Shown here piece after piece: positions 1 to 4,987 of a DNA stretch of 5,013 bases (position 1 is the stretch's first letter; every line of letters begins with the position of its first letter). The stretch is from contig JAKAVW010000251.1 in NCBI GenBank assembly GCA_021827445.1, forward strand, positions 1 to 5,013, written 5' to 3'. Under the pieces are notes generated by a model. It was given only the letters and a program-made list of their open reading frames with translations, had not been told where the DNA came from and searched no databases. Origin of the DNA: Pseudomonadota bacterium (GTDB lineage Bacteria; Pseudomonadota; Gammaproteobacteria; Acidithiobacillales; Acidithiobacillaceae). Both the position numbers and the translations under genes were made by a program.

Positions 1-877
1 CAATGGTTTCGCGGTTTTTTTTGTATTTCCGATCTAGCGTATACCGCGATGTGATCGCCGCCAGCAGCCCATCTGGCTTGATCAAGTCCATGCCGCGCTC
101 TAAAAAATAGTCATGGATGGACAGCTTGCCCCCCCCATAACGCAGGTCAGGCACAGAGTAGTCACCAAATGGCACATTGGTAATGATGAGATCGTAAGCC
201 CCATTACGCAGAGGAACCGTCTCGAAACCCTGCACATACACCTTCGCATCCGGGTAAATCTTCTGCAGTATCCGTCCGCTGATCTGGTCCAGTTCCACTG
301 CTGTAATCGTGGCACGCTCGATGACCGACGGCGGCGCAAAGGCCAGAAAGTTGCCGATGCCGGCAGAGGGCTCCAGAATTTCCAGCGGGCCGTCCGGCAA
401 CACCGGCAGGATGCTATCCCACAGGGCGGAAATCACGTCCGGAGAAGTGAAGTGTGAATTATTGACGGACGCCCGGGCGGAGGCCCATTCCTCAGCGGTC
501 AGCAGTCTTTCCGCAGTCGCGCTCTCGACTACATTGACGTAGTACCCATCGGATCGGTCTATCAGATCCGGGCATAGCGCGATCATGGTGCGGACATATG
601 CATTGCGGACCGGACCGGTGGCTGTGGCCCCTATCGGATTGGCGTTGATGAAGCGGGTTTCTGGCAGTTCCAGAGCAAAGAGATTCGACAACCCGCCCCA
701 GCCCGTATAGCGACTCAGGACCGCCTTTTCAGCATCCGTGGCATCCCGCCCCTCGGATTCGAGAATTTTCAGTAGGCGGATTGCACTGACATTATCGGTG
801 AGTGCCGAGAGCTCTGAAAAGGTATTCCGCTGGATGTGTGCTGGGTCGCCGAAGTAATGCCGTGGATTGTTGCTCAT
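1..877 (-). CDS. DarB-like N6-adenine DNA methyltransferase/helicase, N-terminal part (runs off the left edge)
   Basis: The frame is open from ATG 877 to base 1, giving 292 residues with no stop. A GAGGA Shine-Dalgarno (887-883) lies 5 nt before the ATG. Visible motifs: RYTGWGGL (residues 56-63), which I recognise as a signature before the methylase domain in large mobile-element methylase/helicases; the SAM-binding motif I LEPSAGIGNF (168-177); acidic E195 in TAVELD (motif II); the catalytic motif IV variant NVPF (234-237), in place of NPPY/F; then IHDYF and a KPDG...ITSRYTLD block. These point to an N6-adenine methyltransferase domain, which in this family is followed by a superfamily 2 helicase in proteins of about 1500-2500 residues. 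The helicase would lie left of this window and is not seen. Such proteins occur on phages (P1 DarB), plasmids and integrative elements, where they are linked to protecting or processing element DNA. The exact role here is unknown. Two 8-nt homopolymers (15-22, 129-136) lie in the gene with the frame intact. Confidence 0.88.
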   Translation of the reverse strand, partial: MSNNPRHYFGDPAHIQRNTFSELSALTDNVSAIRLLKILESEGRDATDAEKAVLSRYTGWGGLSNLFALELPETRFINANPIGATATGPVRNAYVRTMIALCPDLIDRSDGYYVNVVESATAERLLTAEEWASARASVNNSHFTSPDVISALWDSILPVLPDGPLEILEPSAGIGNFLAFAPPSVIERATITAVELDQISGRILQKIYPDAKVYVQGFETVPLRNGAYDLIITNVPFGDYSVPDLRYGGGKLSIHDYFLERGMDLIKPDGLLAAITSRYTLDRKYKKNRETI

Positions 878-905
878 GGGTGTCCTCAATATTTGTGGTA
901 CACCC
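878..905 (-). promoter_or_regulatory. Ribosome-binding region of the methylase gene within a short inverted repeat
   Basis: The Shine-Dalgarno GAGGA is at 887-883. Flanking it, GGGTGT (878-883) and ACACCC (900-905) are perfect 6-bp inverted arms with 16 nt between. In the minus-strand RNA the 3' arm would touch the start codon and most of the Shine-Dalgarno would sit at the loop edge. This may be chance; no clear -35/-10 pair was found between here and the terminator at 967-990, although the promoter must lie there if the terminator works. Confidence 0.35.
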
Positions 906-966
906 TTTGTTTATGCCTCTGAAAAGCGTTTATCTTCGTTCTGGAGAAATGGGCTGCCTATAACGG

Positions 967-990
967 AAAAGGCCACGACGAATCGTGGCC
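967..990 (-). terminator. Intrinsic terminator of the AbiE-HipA operon
   Basis: GGCCACGA (971-978) and TCGTGGCC (983-990) form a perfect 8-bp stem. Read on the minus strand the loop is TTCG, the very stable UUCG tetraloop, and the stem is followed at once by TTTT (970-967) and then CC. It lies 66 bases past the kinase stop codon and before the methylase start, so it is well placed to end the operon and separate the two transcription units. The T run is short, so termination may be incomplete. On the plus strand the same stem is preceded by AAAA and followed by CTGTT, so it is a poor terminator in that direction. Confidence 0.75.
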
Positions 991-1006
991 CTGTTCCCAT
1001 CTGGAA

Positions 1007-1044
1007 CGCCCGGGAGGGCGCCGACAGTCCGCCAGTTCGGGCGG
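1007..1044 (-). other. Two GC-rich hairpins in the 3' untranslated region of the kinase gene
   Basis: Between the kinase stop codon (1059-1057) and the terminator there are two further perfect stems: CCGCC/GGCGG (1029-1033 with 1040-1044, 6-nt loop) and CGCCC/GGGCG (1007-1011 with 1016-1020, 4-nt loop). Neither is followed by a T run on the minus strand, so they are not terminators by themselves. With the stem at 971-990 they would give the mRNA three stem-loops in a row, which could protect its 3' end. Short GC stems arise easily by chance in GC-rich DNA. Confidence 0.4.
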
Positions 1045-1056
1045 CATTGCCTTGGC

Positions 1057-2826
1057 CTATGGGCCCGGTTTTTTAACAATTACTGATGTGGCCACTCTGA
1101 GCGAAGAGGCTTTCGGCAACGCATCGGAGGTAGTGTTGGTCGCAACGGCGATGCTCTTTATATATTGAACGGCCTTGTCCGCAATCGTACCACTCCCCTG
1201 CGGAGAGGGTAGCGTGCCAAGATTGCCATGAATATCCGACATGCGCTTGCGCAAGGATAGCAGTGTCGGCAACCGCTCGGCATCCGGTAGGTCGGCAATG
1301 ACCGCACAGGTCTTTTCCAGTTGCACGCCCATTTTCTGCACCCGCTCGTCCAGCACCTCTAACACCCGCTGCGTGTGCGCATCCCGTTCCGCTGGATTTT
1401 TGGGAACGTCCACCGGGAATCTCTTATCCATCCGCACGAAGTCGATATGCCCTTGCAGTTTGGTCATCGCCTGATTGGTGGCCAGCACGGACTCCCGCGC
1501 ATGGCGCAGTCCATGCATCAGGTCACGTTTCGGTGATGCCCGGCCATCCATAATCAGTCTCAATCCACGCCGCACTCTTTCCAATGCGCGCTCATTGGCA
1601 TCCATTTCCTTCAGGAGGATGGGCACTGACGCGAGTTTTTCCATGAAGTCGGTAATCGCTTTAGTGACGGCATCCTGGTTGATGGTGTCCGGTAACGCAT
1701 CTACTACCCTGCCCCATCGAACAACCCCGGAATTTTCTTTATCCGCTTGCCACCGGGTTTGTCGCGGTATTGCGCTCGCATCCATGAACATCGGAGCAAT
1801 ATCGAATACCGGGCACAATCGTACATCGCCCCCCTGGGTGATTTGTAATGCGGTGTTACGCCCATGATTATCCGTATTGCCAAGAACGATATTCAGCATG
1901 TCTCTTTTGATGTATTCAGCGATCTCTTTCTGAGGATCGGTCGCCTTATTGTTTATGACCTGAATAAAATACTCATGGTCTACCATCTGCCCGAAGCCTG
2001 GGATACCACCTGCAGAAAGCAAGCTCTCCTGATGCAGCCTGATGACCAGTGAGCCACTTATTTCTCGGTCAAACCGTTTGAATATCAGCGTATCCTGTTC
2101 CCACTGGACAGGTTCGTCGCCAGCTCTTAAACCGATTTGAGCGGCAACATTTAGGAACATGGCCTCATGACGCAGGATGTCTTGATCAATGCCCCTTGGA
2201 TCACGAGGATATTTGACCAGCACATGCTTGGTAACATCTGCATCTGCGAGCAGCATGTCCGGCACAAACAATCCATCCCGGTTAATAGCCAACAGGAACT
2301 TCGGCGCAGCGCCCTGCAGACTCCCAGATCCTGCGGCAATAAAACCGAAAGCATGCATGGCTTCCACGAACCTTTCGTCCCGCATCGTGACCTGATCCTG
2401 GGTAAACGCCCATTGATCAGCCTGTGTTCTCGCATCATCCAATGCCGGTTGCCAGTAATCCACAGCCGTTTTCAACCGTAAGCGGCCAATCGGATTGGCC
2501 GCGCCATGCAGCAGAATCGGAAGATCGGCACGATCATCCCGATGCTCCACGTGCAGGGTGCGAATCAGGTGATCACGAGCCTGCCCTTGCGGAAGCAAAT
2601 CGTACAAAAACGGGGGGATGACAGCGGTTCGTGCCTGCGCATCTTTCCAAGAGAAATGGTCTTGTTTCTCAGGCAGGCTCAACGAAACGACAGGGGGAGC
2701 ACCCAAGCCGCCATCGAAAAACGCGCGGTCCATCTCAAGATCGCAAACACCCCGATTCCAACGCAGAACGCCCGCTGATACCCAGCGGCCATTGACGAAG
2801 ATTTCCAGGTCGGTTTCTTGACTCAT
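1057..2826 (-). CDS. hipA: HipA-family serine/threonine kinase (toxin-like) with C-terminal extension
   Basis: 589 residues from ATG 2826, with Shine-Dalgarno AGAGG (2840-2836) 9 nt upstream. The N-terminal ~120 residues resemble the HipA N-subdomain. The kinase core shows the Gly-rich loop GSGSLQGAAPK (166-176), HVLVKYP with likely ATP-binding K205, E221 in RHEAMF, the hinge motif LIFKRFDR (247-254), RLHQES (263-268), the catalytic loop GNTDNHGRN (316-324; D319, N324), and metal-binding D342 in VFDIAPM. The kinase therefore looks intact. S169, 7 residues before K176, lines up with E. coli HipA Ser150, the inactivating autophosphorylation site. E. coli HipA phosphorylates glutamyl-tRNA synthetase and stops growth; the substrate here is unknown. 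The protein is about 150 residues longer than E. coli HipA (440), and the tail (about 430-589) is helical-looking and unrecognised. No HipB-like DNA-binding gene is adjacent; instead it is the last gene of an operon led by AbiEi/AbiEii. Family call sure, toxin role inferred. Confidence 0.9.
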   Translation of the reverse strand: MSQETDLEIFVNGRWVSAGVLRWNRGVCDLEMDRAFFDGGLGAPPVVSLSLPEKQDHFSWKDAQARTAVIPPFLYDLLPQGQARDHLIRTLHVEHRDDRADLPILLHGAANPIGRLRLKTAVDYWQPALDDARTQADQWAFTQDQVTMRDERFVEAMHAFGFIAAGSGSLQGAAPKFLLAINRDGLFVPDMLLADADVTKHVLVKYPRDPRGIDQDILRHEAMFLNVAAQIGLRAGDEPVQWEQDTLIFKRFDREISGSLVIRLHQESLLSAGGIPGFGQMVDHEYFIQVINNKATDPQKEIAEYIKRDMLNIVLGNTDNHGRNTALQITQGGDVRLCPVFDIAPMFMDASAIPRQTRWQADKENSGVVRWGRVVDALPDTINQDAVTKAITDFMEKLASVPILLKEMDANERALERVRRGLRLIMDGRASPKRDLMHGLRHARESVLATNQAMTKLQGHIDFVRMDKRFPVDVPKNPAERDAHTQRVLEVLDERVQKMGVQLEKTCAVIADLPDAERLPTLLSLRKRMSDIHGNLGTLPSPQGSGTIADKAVQYIKSIAVATNTTSDALPKASSLRVATSVIVKKPGP

Positions 2827-2951
2827 CCGCAGGAACCTCTTGGTAAAGTTAAACTTGTTGATGATTCAGCCGTGTTACCGCTGAGGCCACCCCGTGGGCG
2901 CAGATGCTTTCGGCACATGGGGTATCCAGTGACGTCACGGCATACACTCAT
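2823..2951 (-). CDS. Possible 42-residue small protein linked by ATGA overlaps on both sides
   Basis: The ATG at 2951 overlaps the TGA of the preceding small frame by 4 nt. Its own TGA (2825-2823) overlaps the kinase ATG by 4 nt. A good Shine-Dalgarno, GAGGGG (2962-2957), lies 5 nt upstream. The predicted peptide begins MSVCRDVTGYPM and ends TLPRGSCG; it is basic, has three cysteines in its first half and last residues, and shows no domain I recognise. Against a real gene: the shortness, the lack of any family resemblance, and the location inside a segment that looks inserted. For: both junctions and the ribosome-binding site are what a coupled gene would have. Translation across it could deliver ribosomes to the kinase start. 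Confidence 0.3.
   Translation of the reverse strand: MSVCRDVTGYPMCRKHLRPRGGLSGNTAESSTSLTLPRGSCG
2870..2880. repeat. 11-bp direct repeat, left copy
   Basis: CCGTGTTACCG occurs here and again at 3112-3122, exactly 242 bp apart, on either side of the metallophosphoesterase-like fragment. On the minus strand this copy, read in the phase equivalent to abiEii, encodes Val-Thr-Arg followed by LNHQQV and TAA (2851-2849). The repeat may mark the edge of an inserted or duplicated segment. Confidence 0.45.
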
Positions 2952-3103
2952 TCGTTCCCCTCATCCGGATATCCCCACGAATTGCACAGCACTCGCGTCT
3001 TGCCGATGCGATAATCCATGCGATCATGCACATAACAGGGCGGCTGATAATCGGGATTTGTACCCAGCGGCCGGTCCAGGCGCATAGTTCCCCCCTGTTT
3101 CAT
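2948..3103 (-). pseudogene. Small frame resembling the C-terminal end of a calcineurin-like metallophosphoesterase (probable remnant)
   Basis: 51 codons from ATG 3103, which overlaps the abiEii TGA by 4 nt. A second in-frame ATG at 3085 (45 residues) has the better ribosome-binding site, a G6 run at 3095-3090. The second half, YVHDRMDYRIGKTRVLCNSW followed by GYPDEGNE, closely follows the end of many metallophosphoesterases as I know them: GH(T/V)HD, DY.IG, TR(V)(L/V)CN, GY, NE. In intact enzymes the HGHxH motif binds metal. Here the expected Gly-His before Val-His reads Cys-Tyr, one base change away at each codon, so the metal ligand is lost, and the roughly 200 residues normally upstream are absent. 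It is thus most likely a decayed fragment carried in with an insertion, though it may still be translated. The family match is from memory and needs an alignment. Confidence 0.5.
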
Positions 3104-4446
3104 GGTTTACCCCGTGTTACCGTGGGTGTCGATGTCGTCTGGCCGAGCTTTGAATCAATGCCCACGGACGGCCAGCACTCACAAAGCCGATAGATGACAT
3201 CCACATCTTTCTGTAGCGCCGCCTGAGCGGCAGACTGCTGTTGGGTGGACAACGCCTGCATCGTTTTCGATGCCTGAATCATCTGGTCTGGTAAGGCCAT
3301 AACTCTACCCTGCAATCTCTGGAACATGTCCCCAAGTTTGGGGTGTTGATCAAAGATCATTTGTAAGGCGATGTTTATAGAAATCCCGTACTTATCACTA
3401 TTTTGAAATGCGTTCATAACCTCCGGGTACTTGTTGAACGCCTCTATGTCGCGGGAAAGGTGCCCCAACTCCACATGGAATGCCGCGATGCTGGTAATCG
3501 CGCGCGCATCGCTCCGTGGATTGGAGCGTATCGTGCCATCCACCGCAGGGACTGAATGCGCAGGATGCTTCCTGAGCGACCGGATAGCACGCCTTGCCGA
3601 TTGCTCTACTACGGATAACAGACCATCCACCACAGCATCGTCCGCCAATAGCCGTTGTTTGGGTGCGTCCAGGAACCGTAGCATTTCTCCTCGAAACGCT
3701 CGCTTGGCCTCTGCACCATTCAACTGGTCGGCACGCGCGGAAAGTCGCTCCAAGAAGGCCGTAGAATCCAGACCATAATCAGCCATCTTACGCCATACCA
3801 AATCATCGCGCGGCGTCACTCCACCCTGAACAAGCATATGGATATCCCAAAGGTCTCTCTGCTTCACGTAGGTGCGCGCACCCAGGGCGATGAGCTTATC
3901 CGCAAATATTTCTTCTTTGGTTTCTGTTTTTAGCGCAATGGCGCGATATGCTTGCGGCATCTCCTCAATGACGGACGATCTGGCGACGGCCACCACGGAC
4001 GTGTGGGCAGGAATGCTGGCCACTTCCGTATGAATAAAATAGCTTTGCTTGGCATCCCGCGATACATCGGGCAGCCTGATCTTCGCCTTCCAGCGCGCCA
4101 CGGGCACTTTGTCATGTGGATCTGGCAGGTGCGCCGCCACTTCCATGTGCAAACCGTAGTGACGACCTGCAGTTTTCTCCAATTCACGAACGAACGGGGC
4201 CATCTGTGCCGGATCAAAATTCACCCCTCCGGCAAAGTCGAGATCTTCAGAATAACGGACGCCACCGTGGCACATGCGCAAGGCTGTGCCCCCCTGGAAT
4301 ACCAAATTATCTGCCACCCCGCTTTCCACCAGTGCCTGCAGGATTTCGTAATGGAGCAGTTCCTTGATCACCGCCGGAACACTGGCGTTATGCGCTTTTG
4401 CAAGGCGCCCGGCAGTCTCCAGGAGCGAGGTATATTGAAAGGCCAT
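3100..4446 (-). CDS. abiEii: AbiEii/AbiGii-family nucleotidyltransferase toxin with long C-terminal extension
   Basis: 448 residues from ATG 4446. The ATG shares its A with the abiEi stop (TGATG) and has GGAGG (4458-4454) 7 nt upstream; a GTG at 4449 would leave only 4 nt, so ATG is preferred. The four AbiEii motifs are present: QGGTAL (51-56), RYSEDLDF (64-71) with metal-binding E67/D68/D70, K184 in IFADKLIAL, and RDLWDIH (197-203). This places it in the DUF1814/COG2253 nucleotidyltransferases, toxins of type IV toxin-antitoxin and abortive-infection systems. AbiEii was shown to bind GTP, and the related MenT enzymes add nucleotides to tRNA; the target here is unknown. The recognisable domain ends near residue 265. 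The remaining ~180 residues, including a Gln/Ala-rich helical stretch (about 385-412), exceed the usual length of roughly 250-320 and match nothing I know. The last codons may have been altered by an insertion (see the repeat at 3112-3122). Confidence 0.9.
   Translation of the reverse strand: MAFQYTSLLETAGRLAKAHNASVPAVIKELLHYEILQALVESGVADNLVFQGGTALRMCHGGVRYSEDLDFAGGVNFDPAQMAPFVRELEKTAGRHYGLHMEVAAHLPDPHDKVPVARWKAKIRLPDVSRDAKQSYFIHTEVASIPAHTSVVAVARSSVIEEMPQAYRAIALKTETKEEIFADKLIALGARTYVKQRDLWDIHMLVQGGVTPRDDLVWRKMADYGLDSTAFLERLSARADQLNGAEAKRAFRGEMLRFLDAPKQRLLADDAVVDGLLSVVEQSARRAIRSLRKHPAHSVPAVDGTIRSNPRSDARAITSIAAFHVELGHLSRDIEAFNKYPEVMNAFQNSDKYGISINIALQMIFDQHPKLGDMFQRLQGRVMALPDQMIQASKTMQALSTQQQSAAQAALQKDVDVIYRLCECWPSVGIDSKLGQTTSTPTVTRGKP
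3112..3122. repeat. 11-bp direct repeat, right copy, inside the 3' end of abiEii
   Basis: Second copy of CCGTGTTACCG. Here it encodes Val-Thr-Arg in abiEii, six codons before the end, and is followed by Gly-Lys-Pro and TGA. The codon phase (GTA ACA CGG) is the same as in the left copy, which is what a duplication of the abiEii 3' end would leave. Confidence 0.45.
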
Positions 4447-4973
4447 CACGATGCCTCCGCGTGTTCATGGATATCCACCAGGTCCAGATTTCTACGTACC
4501 CGCTTCAAGTCCCGGTAAGCCTGTTCAGGGCTCGCCACATGGATACTCCTGCGGGAATCGAAATCCGTCTGTGGCGGCGCTTTCGATTGGGTATGGGTCA
4601 TTTCCAGAACGCCGTAGGGCGTATCGAACGTAAAACTCCGCCCGGTGGTCATCATCGTGTAACGGAACGGGATTTGCGAAATCCACCCGGCATCTGACAA
4701 TACGGATTCCAAAGAAAGGTAACAAAAATCGAATGGCCGCAGAAAGGACGCCAACGCCAATAGAGGCTCTGCTGGCATACTCATCGCTCTTGGGTTCACA
4801 TACACGTTGCGACTGACACGCTGAATCAGGCCCCCTTTCGCGTGACGGGAGATCGTCGTTCTGAGCGCATCCCCTTTCTCGCCCAGAACAATCCCCAGAC
4901 GAGGCACCGTGAAAGCCCAGACTCCGCGCCGGTCCATGTCGTCCATCAAGTGCTGCAAGACTTTCCTATCCAT
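4446..4973 (-). CDS. abiEi: AbiEi-family antitoxin and autorepressor (COG5340-like)
   Basis: 175 residues from ATG 4973; a weak AGAG (4984-4981) lies 7 nt upstream. Residues about 5-62 form a winged helix-turn-helix: two short helices, ALRTTISRHAKGGLIQRVSR, then the NVYVNPR wing. Residues 85-127 carry the family's diagnostic block, YLSLESVLSDAGWISQIP, followed by a strand-rich stretch ending GVLEMTHT. Near 146-165 comes the ASPEQAYRDLKR element typical of the C-terminal domain. AbiEi proteins bind inverted repeats in their own promoter and repress it, and neutralise the AbiEii toxin without a stable complex (type IV system). The gene comes first, just behind an AT-rich inverted repeat, and its stop overlaps the toxin start by one base, so the two are translationally coupled. 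It is on the short side of the family but has both domains. As the only DNA-binding protein in the operon, it probably also controls the downstream kinase. Confidence 0.9.
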   Translation of the reverse strand: MDRKVLQHLMDDMDRRGVWAFTVPRLGIVLGEKGDALRTTISRHAKGGLIQRVSRNVYVNPRAMSMPAEPLLALASFLRPFDFCYLSLESVLSDAGWISQIPFRYTMMTTGRSFTFDTPYGVLEMTHTQSKAPPQTDFDSRRSIHVASPEQAYRDLKRVRRNLDLVDIHEHAEAS

Positions 4974-4987
4974 GGCGATACTCTACA

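Noticed and set aside
113..457. Plus-strand open frame of 114 codons opposite the methylase
   Set aside because: Antisense to motifs I, II and IV of the methyltransferase, which are unmistakable on the other strand.
1475..1867. Plus-strand open frame of 130 codons opposite the kinase gene
   Set aside because: Entirely antisense to the HipA-like coding sequence; Ser/Arg-rich shadow translation with no domain and no operon context.
2846..2856. AAGTT-A-AACTT inverted repeat close to the kinase start, considered as a regulator site or attenuator
   Set aside because: Only 5-bp AT-rich arms with a 1-nt spacer; too weak to support and explained equally well as ordinary sequence before the Shine-Dalgarno.
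2887..2897. CCAC-CCC-GTGG hairpin considered as a terminator between abiEii and the kinase
   Set aside because: A 4-bp stem with no T run in either direction; it would not stop transcription.
2929..2938. Perfect 10-bp palindrome GTGACGTCAC upstream of the kinase gene, considered as an operator
   Set aside because: Several 10-bp palindromes are expected by chance in 5 kb, it does not resemble the AT-rich repeat before abiEi, and no promoter elements flank it.
2818..3087. Plus-strand open frame of 89 codons over the gap between toxin and kinase
   Set aside because: The strand is opposite to every supported gene, no family resemblance is visible, and the minus-strand reading shows a better explanation (ATGA-linked frames and a phosphoesterase-like C-terminus).
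2823..3103. The small frames considered as a HipS/HipB equivalent, as in HipBST systems
   Set aside because: The kinase already has its own N-terminal HipA subdomain, neither small frame resembles HipS or a helix-turn-helix protein, and one looks like a phosphoesterase fragment.
3952..4518. Plus-strand open frame of 188 codons opposite abiEii
   Set aside because: It lies antisense to the nucleotidyltransferase core, whose motifs are clear on the minus strand. The translation shows no recognisable domain, and long antisense frames are expected in GC-biased coding DNA.
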